Positions 1-8,530 of a stretch of 21,329 nucleotides of DNA are shown piece by piece. Within the stretch, counting starts at the first letter, position 1. Every line of letters starts with the position of its first letter. Both the position numbers and the translations under genes were made by a program. The stretch lies in the NCBI GenBank assembly GCA_019649035.1, contig BMAT01004151.1, positions 152,749-174,077 on the forward strand, read 5' to 3'. Under the pieces are notes generated by a model, which had not been told where the DNA came from, did not search any database, and worked only from the letters and a program-made list of their open reading frames with translations. Origin of the DNA: Elysia marginata (lineage: Eukaryota; Mollusca; Gastropoda; Plakobranchidae).

Positions 1-19
1 GTAGTAGTAGTAGTAGTAG
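1..19. repeat. GTA trinucleotide microsatellite, cut by window edge
   Basis: The window opens inside a run of GTA units that decays into GCA/GAAGCA-like units by about position 36. The true left end lies outside the window. It has no coding meaning. Confidence 0.9.
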
Positions 20-280
20 CAATAGAAGCAGCAGCATACTAGTAGTGAAAACTGTATCACTAGACAGTGTTACTGCAAAACATCTAAATTTGCGATGCAC
101 CAAATTTTAAGATACTTGAGAAGTCGAAGCTTAAAGTGCAAAAGAGCAATAACCTGCGTTAATAGTACAGACCGCGTTAAGTTTGCTGCTAAACGGATTT
201 GCATCTCTGTAGAAAACAATAATTCATTTGAAGGTCTTTTTTTAAATCTTTTCCAAAATTAATGGGTTTGACCTATTTAT

Positions 281-379
281 ACCCGGAAATAGTCACGTGA
301 CTATAGGGGTCAACAAACCACAGACTAAAGTAGTGTAGTCTGTGCAACAAACCGCCTTGTGGCGGATTTTATTTGGGGT
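281..379 (+). promoter_or_regulatory. promoter-like segment: ETS-like site, E-box palindrome, two hairpins
   Basis: Seen directly: a CCGGAA core (283-288) of the ETS/GABP type, followed by the perfect 12-bp palindrome AGTCACGTGACT (291-302) that holds a CACGTG E-box. A perfect 9-bp inverted repeat follows, CACAGACTA (319-327) against TAGTCTGTG (336-344), then CCGCC/GGCGG arms (352-365). The segment is GC-richer than its flanks and lies about 150-250 bp upstream of the ATG at 530. Known: CCGGAA and CACGTG boxes are common in metazoan TATA-less promoters. Inferred: this may drive the small Ly6-like gene downstream. There is no transcript evidence, and such short motifs can occur by chance. Confidence 0.35.
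360..379 (+). repeat. left arm of a 20-bp perfect inverted repeat (partner 822-841)
   Basis: TGGCGGATTTTATTTGGGGT occurs here on the plus strand and, without a mismatch, on the minus strand at 822-841. Weaker similarity (CTG, pyrimidine, TT) continues beyond it. The arms enclose about 440 bp that include the proposed signal-peptide exon. The arms could be terminal repeats of a small element or an inverted duplication of a 5-prime gene segment. Confidence 0.75.
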
Positions 380-529
380 ACTGTTTGGATTGTAGTTTAG
401 GGTCACTTTTAACAGCCTTGGTTGGTCTAGATCTAGTTGATTCAAATAAGGCACCAACCAAGTTTCCATCCTTGGACTCGATCCTTGGTCAGTTTTTCAT
501 CGAATTTTGTGAAATCCTCACTTCTCTTG

Positions 530-615
530 ATGCTTTTTAGGCTAATATTCTTCTCTAGTCTTGCCTTTGGAGTGGGACTGGGTGTATCGGTGTTGATTGG
601 CTCTTACATCATTCG
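530..615 (+). CDS. candidate first coding exon: signal peptide of the Ly6-like gene
   Basis: The ATG at 530 opens 28 codons with an N-terminal arginine at residue 4. A long hydrophobic run then holds several small residues (AFGVGLGV), which is signal-peptide or membrane-segment character. The frame meets TAG at 617 if unspliced, but a GT at 616 offers a donor (CG|GTAGAT). Splicing there leaves phase 2, which exactly fits the G|TGT start of the cysteine-rich exon at 1199. The spliced product would be about 88 residues. Weak points: the donor lacks G at +5, the ATG context has T at -3, and no transcript is available. Alternatives are a chance hydrophobic frame or a different upstream exon. Confidence 0.4.
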
Positions 616-821
616 GTAGATCTAGATATAGATCTAGAACAGAATAAAGGAAACGTTGTCACATAAATTTGTCGTCCCAAAATAATTTCTTCCGGTGTGC
701 TTTATGTATAGCCGTGGAAGATATATTTAATTTGAGTATTTCTTTTATATGCAAAAATACTAGATCCAAGTGGCAAGGAACTTCAAGTGACATTATTTAA
801 ATAGTATCTAACCTAAGCAGC

Positions 822-841
822 ACCCCAAATAAAATCCGCCA
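822..841 (-). repeat. right arm of the 20-bp inverted repeat; overlaps an ATGGCGG start-like motif
   Basis: This is the reverse complement of 360-379. On the minus strand the arm is preceded by CAAAA and reads ATGGCGGAT, a combined YY1-type box and start codon. Translation from that ATG gives nine codons (M-A-D-F-I-W-G-A-A) and then TAG, unless a GT inside GGGGTG serves as a donor. The plus-strand copy has GTG where this one has ATG. Confidence 0.7.
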
Positions 842-1198
842 TTTTTGTTTTTACCAACTAATGCAATGCCGCTACTTTCTAGACCTATTGGAAATCGCGT
901 AACATAAAGTTAAACATGAGATGGTGGGAATGCGGAAGAGGTTATTGAATGGTAACTCTCACTGACCCCAAGAACTAAGTGACATTTTATAGATATAGAT
1001 CAAAATCATTACAAAAAATTAACCAGCCTTTGTATCCGCACTCTGAAAACAATTTAGCTTAAGACGGAATACTTGCGAATAATCCTTTAATTTGGCGTAC
1101 GAAATGCAATGTAAACCCACGAGAACATTTTTATTTTTGTTTTTAATTGTTTTCATCAAAGTTAAAACTTCCAAATCCTACTTTCTAAACTGGATTAG

Positions 1199-1379
1199 GT
1201 GTATGGATATGCCAACCTGCGAGCAGGAGTGGTGGAACACTTCAAGTCCCAAACTAGAATGTCAGGTGATTGATCCTACCGTGCCGGCCACGCTGGACTG
1301 TACCTTCTGTTGCCAGGGTGATGGATGCAACCAGGGCACTAAGCCTGTGGATGATACACTGCTGCAGTTCACGACATAA
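1199..1379 (+). CDS. terminal exon, secreted Ly6/uPAR-like (three-finger) cysteine-rich protein
   Basis: Family role: Ly6/uPAR domains are small, secreted or surface-anchored disulfide-rich modules used for protein recognition. Seen: the exon encodes 59 residues with seven cysteines spaced C-x5-C-x13-C-x12-C-x2-CC-x4-C-N. It ends in the family hallmark (FCCQGDGCN) followed by a short hydrophilic tail and TAA at 1377. An NTS glycosylation sequon follows a WW pair. The acceptor is placed at the AG of 1197-1198, since upstream in-frame sequence is unlike protein; another AG at 1160-1161 is possible. A poly(A) signal lies 61 nt past the stop. No strong C-terminal hydrophobic tail is seen, so secretion rather than GPI anchoring is more likely. 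Fewer cysteines than a full ten-cysteine domain suggests either a divergent form or a missing upstream exon. The member cannot be named further. Confidence 0.65.
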
Positions 1380-1439
1380 TTAAAAGGGGAAATGATGCGG
1401 AGAGCAAGCCTCGTTTTTGTGTTAGATGTATTTTCCAAA

Positions 1440-1445
1440 AATAAA
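1440..1445 (+). terminator. poly(A) signal AATAAA for the Ly6-like gene
   Basis: A canonical AATAAA lies 61 nt after the stop codon at 1377-1379. It is followed within 30-50 nt by a T/GT-rich stretch (TTTTGTTTTATTT), the usual arrangement of a metazoan cleavage and polyadenylation site. Confidence 0.6.
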
Positions 1446-2403
1446 CTCATAAAAAAGTAATTGCTTTACGTCTTCTCAGTTTTGTTTTATTTATTAAGAC
1501 AAAGATAATTATATTTTATTGCAAAATAGTCGCAACCCCGAAACCTTTTCCCGTTATAAGACCATGGTTGCTGTTTGTATTAATGAATTTTTTCCTGCTC
1601 TTATGCAATAAATTGTAGGAAGTTCAACATATATTATGTTTTGTTATAAACGCTTTTTCTTTTCTTTTTTTAGGACGTGAACCTTTTATAAACCAAATTA
1701 CTAATTTTGTTTCTGTGGTTTGATCAGCTTTGATGATCTGTTTTATAACGGGTATTTTAACCTTAATATTCAAATTATGTACAGGCTAATCCAAACATTT
1801 TTTTGTCATTTTCATAAGGTTTTACATCAATTCTCTATTTAGTTTCATGATGCAAAAGACTGTCTGACTCTGCATTTTACGACATAAACAATCTACGTTT
1901 AAAGGCCCCTTCCTCTTTTTTCTAGGTCTGTATGCTTTTTATCAACCCTTTTCATCTGTGTGAGTTTGTTCTCCTAGTTTACTGAATCTGTGCCTTTGAT
2001 GAATCCTGCCTGTATGATTGGTTGTCTATTTTCCCGTGCAATGAAATGTCTAAGGATTGAAAGGACAGCAAAACTGAAAATTAAATTTGCCTCGCGTCCG
2101 GGGCGAAGTGGTAAGAAGTTAAAACTCTCCTTTGTTGAGAAAATGCCCCCCTTTAAAGATCTATTTCTTCATCGTTTTTTCATTATCTTGAATCAACAAA
2201 AAGTTTCTTAATCTTCCACAAAATATTGCTTATTTTCTAAAAAAAATTTTTTTGGCTTTTGGAAGCTTCAAAATGTCTTATTCAAAACAACAGCGCCTTG
2301 GAAATTGCAACATCTGGCTCATTCGTCCTGGGCGCGAGATTTTCTTTTTTTTTAGCAACCTGCCACCTTCCACATAACAGAAAAAAAAGTTGTTCTTAAA
2401 AAA
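1446..2403. other. no recognisable gene; T-rich spacer
   Basis: This is T-rich, low-GC sequence with several poly-T runs. The longest open frame (1990-2211 plus, 73 codons) opens with TTG rather than ATG, has no recognisable motif, and is probably chance. No tRNA boxes, long repeats or inverted repeats were noticed. Confidence 0.5.
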
Positions 2404-2555
2404 ATATGGTTATAGTATTCCAGCGCCGAAGCCAGTCTCAAGACTTTTCATCTTTCTTACGGCAAGCCAATACATACCAAAGCAAATTGAATAAATATTT
2501 CAAAGCATTACATTAAGTCTGCCTGTTAGACGCTCAAATACTAATTTACAACTTA

Positions 2556-2560
2556 CAAAC
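2556..2560. repeat. left target-site duplication CAAAC of the solo LTR
   Basis: The 5-bp direct repeat is identical to 3299-3303 and abuts the LTR terminus exactly. In the uninterrupted SINE copy this site appears once, as ATAAATTTCAAG-like sequence near 17,565-17,577. Confidence 0.88.
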
Positions 2561-2678
2561 TGTCACAAACACCAGAAATAATAATCGAGTAAACGAATAA
2601 AACTCCTGATGCGAGACTTGTGAGTTCTTTTAAAATCTTGAAAACGTGAAAAGTCGTGTGAAGAACGTAGAAAATAAG

Positions 2679-2684
2679 TTTATT
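2679..2684 (-). terminator. poly(A) signal of the LTR
   Basis: AATAAA on the minus strand about 225 nt downstream of the TATA box. This is the position expected of the signal that ends R in an LTR. Confidence 0.6.
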
Positions 2685-2907
2685 CAACTCAAAATGAAGA
2701 AATCAACACGAAACAGTATTCACATCCAGCAGCAGTCGAAAATAATAACAGTGGAATTGCCAATGTCCAGCATAAACAAATCGTAGATCTAACTTTTGCT
2801 CAAAACTGCTCACTCTCTGTTAATCCAGTATTCTATCTTCTCCGTCGTCTCTGAGTCTCTCTCTCTGTCTTCTCGGTCTCTTCTCTCTTTATCAACCACG
2901 CGAGCTC

Positions 2908-2915
2908 TATTTATA
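2908..2915 (-). promoter_or_regulatory. TATA box of the LTR
   Basis: TATAAATA on the minus strand, in GC-flanked context (GCTTATAAATAGAGC). It lies upstream of a GA-rich leader and is the expected RNA polymerase II promoter of the U3 region. Confidence 0.75.
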
Positions 2916-3298
2916 AGCAAAACACACATCTAGAAATAGCACACAATTTCTGGGAATTTCCCGAAAATTCTACCCTTTACAAGAAAGGTGAGAAAGGTGT
3001 GGCCTCATACGGCAAGGACACCCAATCGCGAGCCAAGTTAAAAATAGGTCGCCGGTCATCAAACATTATGTAAATTAACCGGAAGATAGTAATCTAGATA
3101 AATCCAGAAGACTAGATCTACAAAACTAATAATAGGCGATCATTCTAGATTTTAACGAGTTATGAAATCCGTAAGTTACTTATAACTACGAATGCTTAAC
3201 ACATTCCATTAAAAAAACAAGCGTAGCCTTAATCTAGGTCCACATTGTACATAGCATGACTAAGGAACTAGACTAGAACAATGTCTAACTTCGTTACA

Positions 3299-3303
3299 CA
3301 AAC
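3299..3303. repeat. right target-site duplication CAAAC of the solo LTR
   Basis: Second copy of the 5-bp duplication. SINE sequence resumes directly after it (TTCAAGC, matching TTCAAGT of the intact copy). Confidence 0.88.
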
Positions 3304-3475
3304 TTCAAGCAATGTCTTTAGCCGGGTACCCATTTTACATGTGGGTGGACTGAGAAAAAAAGTGGAAAAATTGCTTTCACAAAGTGAGTCGTGGTTGGGA
3401 ATCGAGCCCGCAACGGCCGGGTTACGAGTGCGACGCGCAAACCTCTGCTCTACGCCAATTTTGGTCATTTGAAAA

Positions 3476-5390
3476 AAAAATTTTAAATCATGGCTGGTTG
3501 TCCCCACTTTTTAAATGTTCATTGCTGCTTCATGTAAAAAGAACTTAGTGTTTCGATGTTAGTTAACATGACATAAAGAACACACATAAACATTGATGAG
3601 TCCAAAAAGTCATCTTTTTAAATAAAATTACTTTTGATTAATCCAGGTTTTAAAAAAAATTATGAAATTCTTATGTCAAAAAATGTCATTTATAAGAGTT
3701 CGTTGATTTTAATTGTTTCACAGTGCCTACTTAAAGCTATGCTATTTTTATTAATGTCTTCATTTAAAATTCAGTAATTTTAAGAAGAACCAGGCACCCA
3801 CAAATTGAGTTAATTTTAGTTTTGTAATGCCAAAAACAATAAGTAAATTTGTTTTAAGTTAATCCACATGCCCACACAATCGACCAAGTTTTTCATTCTA
3901 ACAAATTATAGGTTTTTAAATATCCCCCTATAAAAATAGTCTCTGATGAAAAAAAAATCTTACATCCATTCTTGAGCAATGTGACCTTTCTTACGATAAT
4001 GTATCCTGTCATTCAGTTATGTAAAGGTCTAGACACCAGACATGTAGTTTTTTTTCTTCTTACTTTATCGACAAATTTAAGACTGACGCGGAGTAGAATA
4101 GAACTGTGATAAATTAACACATGTCAAAAATGTTTCTCTTCGATGAGCATCCCTTGGGGGTCTTGCTGTGAATCGCCAGTTCTTAGTTCAGTTAGATACA
4201 TGGAGAATTGAAGCTAGTTATCCAGACTTTACTGGGCCCGCTTGGAGAGTTCTCACAACGGATAACTTTTCCTCGCCTGCCAAAAAAAGTTTACTCTTTT
4301 TTTTAAAGTTGAAACAAATATGACTAGATCTAGAGATAGGCTTGCTGAATACTCCCGGGTGTTCCCAGTCCACTTGATTTGGGTTTCACTAGGTCAGCGT
4401 TTTTCGATAACTACGAGTGCAAGCATTTTAGCTTGAACGCCGGTAAAGGTCATAAGAATTCCCTGGTTGTTTCATAAATATGCTCATCTTGTTTTTAATG
4501 TTTGAGACCAGCCTTTGAAAAAGATGGTAATTATTATCACTGTGCGCGCTACAAAGTGCCAGAAAATAATTATATACGTGCAGGATTGCTACAGATTCAG
4601 AAATTTAGTGTAGCAGCATCACTGTCGATAAAAGTTCAACCGGTTGCTAAAAAGTAAGAAAAAAAATAATCTTTTTTTTAAATTTCAACTTTATAAGTTC
4701 TGACTTGTAGACAAAGGTAAAGAAGCAGATATTAATATGTATCCGTATTGTTGGGGATTGTGAACATTATTATCTTAATATAAGAACTAAAGTACATGAT
4801 CACTTAAGTGCTAAGATAATTTAGATTTAAACCGCTTTGATAAAATTTAAAGATTTGATTTTGAAATTGAAGCAAATTCTTTTCAGGATCTCTCGTTTTT
4901 CTAAACTAAGTTTCACTGGTCTTGCGATTAATGAGAGGGAGCACAGTAATGCTATACACTCTTATCTCCCTTACAATAAAAGAAAGAAAAACAAAAGAGA
5001 AAACATTGTTAAGTTAAAAGTTGTCAAGAACGTGAACTAATTCTTGAATAAAATTCCACTCTACAGTTATGAAAAATTTATCTCATATAGTATAAAGCAT
5101 TAATTTTTTTCCGAGTCGTGAAACCTGAGCACGTGTCTTATTGTAAAACGAAAATGCCAAAGTTATTTCAATGGCAGTGTTGGCGGATATAGCATCTTTA
5201 TTGCGTGGAACACTTGACCAAATCAAAATAATATCCTTGGCTCTTCCTTGTGATAAATGAGGAGGGAGAGCTGTTAGTACTCACAGCGATGTAATACATA
5301 GATCTGAATGATTTCGGATCTTGATAGAAAAAAAAGTTCTGAGCTGAGAAAAAGTAGTTTTTTAAAGTCATCACAAAAGAACAGACGGTA
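3476..5390. other. no recognisable gene; AT-rich spacer
   Basis: About 1.9 kb of AT-rich sequence with homopolymer A and T runs. The one sizeable open frame (4837-5040 plus) begins with TTG, is lysine- and isoleucine-rich as expected from A/T composition, and matches nothing I know. A TAGATCTAG word occurs at 4325-4333. No tRNA boxes or long repeats were noticed. Confidence 0.5.
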
Positions 5391-5457
5391 ATGTATTATT
5401 ATTAAAAATAATAATTATAATAATGATGATAATAATATTAAAAATAATATAATAATA

Positions 5458-5497
<40 letters not shown>

Positions 5498-5505
5498 TAG
5501 TAAAA

Positions 5506-5551
<46 letters not shown>

Positions 5552-5560
5552 GTAATAATG
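5391..5560. repeat. AAT/TAA microsatellite
   Basis: Long runs of AAT/ATA units with occasional G or C interruptions. The poly-leucine/isoleucine frame on the minus strand (5415-5630) is its translation and is not a gene. Confidence 0.95.
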
Positions 5561-5878
5561 TAAATAGAAATAAGTGTCTATTATTTCTGGAAAAGCGCTG
5601 GCCGAAGACACAAATTTCTAGCTTTAGCATTGTTTCGATTCCAATAGCCTAAAGTAAAAACGAGAGTTACAGCGGAAAGTTCAGTCTGATTTATGATATG
5701 CCGAATTCTTGACCTATGTTAAAACGAAACAAATGTAAATTATAATATTGGGGGCGTCAGTAAGTATTGTGAAAATCTTTAAAACTTTACAAATTCTTAA
5801 GGTAACTTATTCAAATTTACAAAACAGTTCCTCACACTATTGTCTACTTTTCAAAGTCGTGAATTTGACGATCGATTA
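5561..5878. other. no recognisable feature between microsatellite and LINE remnant
   Basis: AT-rich single-copy-looking sequence. It may hold the 3-prime part of the adjacent minus-strand LINE, but no readable protein trace remains. Confidence 0.4.
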
Positions 5879-5879
5879 A

Positions 5880-6765
5880 CTTTGACCAACGATGATTCCA
5901 ATGATTTCCTCTTGATGAAAGTTCCGCCAAGCGTAGCCTTCCAGTCATTCACCTCGTCAATCAGGGTTTTATTTAAGTCAAACTTCATGAACTGGCTGCT
6001 GTGAGTTGTTTTGCGCACTCCTGATATCTTTTAGAGAATTATTCAAGAAGGTTATGAAAAGAACTGGGCTTAGACTGCCCTTTGTGGAGTTCCCATGTTG
6101 GTGGTAAAAGGAGTTTCTTGGTTACACCCAACCACTTTGACTTCTAGTGTGGTTTCGCTCAGTAGAAACTGAATGATGTGCACCTCGTCTTCTTCCACAA
6201 TTTCTTTCAAAACTGTCAGTAGTTCTTTTCCATTGATTGTGTCGAAAGCGGCTGACAAGTTAATACCAGTGATGTTTATTTCCAGGTTTGCATCTTTTTT
6301 AACTTTGGCTTTTAGCCACCTGTGCGCCCATGTTACGTCTGATGTGCTACAGTTAGGTCTAAATCCGCTTTGACTGGTCGATAGATATACTTCTATTTTT
6401 GGCCTAATACGGCTCAGCACAATAGTTGACAGGATCTTCCTAAAGAGTTCAGCAAAGTTATTGGCCTTAGATTTGATGGTGGTCCTTTTGCTTTTCCTGG
6501 TTTTGGGAGAGTTATCTGGAGGCCGTCGTTTATCCTCAAGGGTTCATGCGATTCGAATGTCTTATTTATAATTTGCGCGATTTGTTTATCTATAATGGCT
6601 GGCGCATATTGGAGGTATTCGTTACATATAATCCTCATGGAGCGCGTCCATTATTGAGTTTGTTGATGCTGTCTCTTACTTCTTTTTGAGTAAAGCAATT
6701 CAATATTGGTCTCGGTTGTCCATCGAAAGGATTGGTTATCTTCCCAATAGTTAATTGCAAAACAG
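5880..6765 (-). pseudogene. LINE (non-LTR retrotransposon) reverse-transcriptase remnant, lineage 1
   Basis: Known role: the LINE pol protein copies element RNA at the nicked target site. Read on the minus strand, fragments line up in RT order. They are a pre-RT segment (FTQKEVRDSINKLNNGRAP, ~6700-6644), the fingers (LPKPGKAKGPPSNLRPITLL, ~6510), then LSTSQSGFRP (~6370), the motif-A region (INLSAAFDTI, ~6250), and NMGTPQ (~6085) followed in another frame by SLSPVLF. At least three frameshifts are visible, near 6640, 6430 and 6080. The usual first aspartate of motif A reads N, and no YADD box follows, so the catalytic triad is lost. The endonuclease end is absent. The wording resembles LINEs common in marine invertebrates; the clade is not determined. 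Confidence 0.85.
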
Positions 6766-6781
6766 TTTAACGCAGATGAAT

Positions 6782-6791
6782 GTACCGGTAC
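6782..6791. repeat. GTACCGGTAC palindrome
   Basis: Perfect 10-bp palindrome. The same core recurs as a 12-bp palindrome at 14488-14499. Confidence 0.6.
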
Positions 6792-6856
6792 GAATCTAAA
6801 TCTATATTTACTTAAATTGGAGTTTGTATTTGTCTTATCTTTGAGTGTAAGGAAAA

Positions 6857-7050
6857 GAAGAAGAACAACAACAACAAAAGCAACAAAACCAACAACAACA
6901 ATATTAATAATAATAAAAAAATTATAATAATGGTGTTAGTTATAATAATGATAATAGTAATAATAATAATAATAATGATAATAATATTAATTATTATAAT
7001 AATAATAACGACAAGAACAGTAACAGCAACAACGACGATAACTACAATAG
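6857..7050. repeat. compound AAC / AAT / ACG-type trinucleotide microsatellite
   Basis: Starts as AAG/AAC units, passes into AAT/ATA units, and ends in ACA/ACG-like units. It sits between the two head-to-head LINE remnants. Confidence 0.9.
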
Positions 7051-7164
7051 CTACGATGCAATATCAAGCAGTTCGATATAGTCATATAATTGTCTTTGTT
7101 TGACTTTCAATGTCGCTCAACTGACAAGTGTATGATCTAATAACCACCTACGAGGCAGAAGGTC

Positions 7165-8530
7165 GCTTACATAAATAAAGGCATGTAGGCCTGACAGGCT
7201 TCTTGGTAAGTTATTGGTAAGTTGCCACAAATTTTTACCTTTCTTTTCAATTTATCAGTGACGTTAATAGTAATCGTAAAATTATTGAAAACAACTGAAA
7301 ATATACACGTGCCCAAGGGGAGAAAAAATTGAGTCTATAAATGACCCTAGACCTGTTGCTCTCATCCCATCCATGAGATAAGAGAACCATTTGACCCTTT
7401 TCAGTTTGCATACAAGGCAAAAAAAATGTTGAGGACGGGTGCTTACTTTTTACTAACAACACGCTGAATCATCAAGAGCAAAATTGTAACTATGCTCGCG
7501 TACTATTCTTTGATTTTTCATCGACATTCCATACAATTCCACCGCATGTCATGGTCCAGAAACTGAAAGAGTTCAATATTGGAAATGATATTATTGGCTG
7601 AGTACTGAGTTCTTGACACACAGACGAAAGCATGTAAAAATAAACGATAGCTTTTCTGAATTGTTACAAATGACTTGAAATGAGCATGGATGCGCCCCAA
7701 GGGTGTTTTCTGTCACCAGCAATTGTATACCATTTATACAAATGATTACAGTAGTCATAAAAACACAATCCTTATTACAATTTTGCTGATGATTCAACCA
7801 TTCAAGGCTTACTGAGCAACTTCACAGATTGTTACTTTGAAGAAGTCAAATACTTTGTCGGTTGGTGTGAGAAAATTTTCCTCATGTTCAATGTTGAGTA
7901 AACAAAAGAGATGATTATTGACTGTAGAATAACAAAAAACCCTATGCGCCAGTTTGAATTTAATGATGAATCCGTTGAAACCATCGCCTCTTACAAGTAT
8001 TTGGGTTTTACTATTGACAACAAACTTAATTGGCATGCCCATGTTGATGTTTTATGCAACGAGTTGAACAGGAGACTATCTTTCCTTTAAAACTTGGTCT
8101 TTTTATGTAAATGAAAGCATTCTTAAAATTTTGTATCAAGCTCTCATTCAAAGTGTTATTACATTTGGCATAAGTTGTTGGGAAAGTAACATCACAGAAG
8201 GGAACAAACAAAGAATAAAGAAAAACCATAAAAAGGCTGGAAAAATATTGGGTCAGAAATGCCCTTTATAAAAGATCTAAATAAGAAAGACTCCATGACC
8301 AAAGCGTTAAATATAGCAATGATCCATTCAACCCTCTTTGGAATGCATATCAGATTTCATGAAGGTAAGGAAGATTTATTTCTAACCATAGCCAAACAGA
8401 ACGTTACAAAAAATCTTTTGTTCCGGCAAAATCTCGAAAATTGTCGGAATAAAAAAATGCACGTAAATATGAATTCCAAGGCTTTGCTTTCTTTAATGTA
8501 TGCATTTCATATGTCTGTGAATTTATGACT
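7165..8530 (+). pseudogene. LINE reverse-transcriptase remnant, lineage 2 (L2/CR1/Rex1-like)
   Basis: An almost co-linear RT can be read on the plus strand: CRPDRLLGKLLVSCHKFLP (~7188), INDPRPVALIPS (~7340), then FFDFSSTFHTIPP (7506). Next come THRRKHVKIND, the motif APQGCFLSPAI (7692), the catalytic FADD box (7782-7793), and SYKYLGFTIDNKLNWHAHVD (~8000). The thumb and tail follow (ILKILYQALIQSVITFG, ~8110; MTKALNIAMIHSTLFGM, ~8300). The order and wording are those of the L2/CR1/Rex1 group, where FADD is usual. It is broken by a TGA at about 7599, stops near 7671 and 7899, a stop at about 8088, and several frameshifts. The endonuclease domain is missing, so it is 5-prime truncated. The open frame at 8259-8528 is its C-terminal tail. 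Confidence 0.88.

Larger units (their letters stand above)
2561..3298 (-). mobile_element. solo LTR of an LTR retrotransposon, 738 bp, TSD CAAAC
   Basis: On the minus strand the element begins TGTAACGAAG and ends GTTTGTGACA, the TG...CA termini of an LTR. It is flanked by a perfect 5-bp duplication, CAAAC at 2556-2560 and at 3299-3303. Inside, in transcription order, are a strong TATA box (TATAAATA, 2915-2908), a GA-rich leader at about 2890-2830, and a poly(A) signal AATAAA (2684-2679), giving a U3-R-U5 order. No gag, pol or primer-binding site is present, so it is a solo LTR left by recombination between two LTRs. A 5-bp duplication suits Ty3/gypsy-type or Bel-Pao integrases; the lineage cannot be set from the LTR alone. 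Confidence 0.9.
2404..3462 (-). repeat. tRNA-derived SINE, copy 1, split by a solo LTR
   Basis: Read on the minus strand. The tRNA-like head at 3462-3390 has an A box near 3442-3457 (TGGCGTAGAGCAGAGG) and a B box at 3397-3409 (GGGCTCGATTCCC). The body then carries a CCACC...AAATGGGTACC motif (3325-3348). After the 738-bp LTR insertion the 3-prime half continues from 2560 to 2404 and ends in an ACTATAACCATATTT-type tail. Copy 2 at 17415-17714 aligns along the whole length without the interruption, which proves the two halves are one element. Short open frames on both strands within 3268-3507 are translations of this repeat and not genes. Confidence 0.85.

Noticed and set aside
437..619. 60-codon plus frame taken as a complete small membrane protein
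   Set aside because: It starts at TTG. The first ATG is at 530, and a splice donor precedes the stop, so an exon is likelier than a free-standing gene.
2561..3298. Insertion read as a DNA transposon or MITE with an ACAAACT duplication
   Set aside because: A shift of one or two bases gives TG...CA ends with a 5-bp CAAAC duplication, and the TATA/poly(A) order fits an LTR; the ends match as inverted repeats only at TGT-AC.
3390..3462. Possible functional tRNA gene on the minus strand
   Set aside because: A and B boxes exist, but stems do not close into a cloverleaf and a SINE body follows.
3268..3507. Overlapping frames on both strands
   Set aside because: They translate the head and body of the tRNA-derived SINE; the apparent conservation is repeat sequence.
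5415..5630. Minus-strand frame with poly-leucine and poly-isoleucine runs
   Set aside because: Direct translation of the AAT/TAA microsatellite.
7518..8229. Several minus-strand frames across 7.5-8.2 kb
   Set aside because: Shadows of the plus-strand LINE reverse transcriptase, whose motifs are clear on the other strand.
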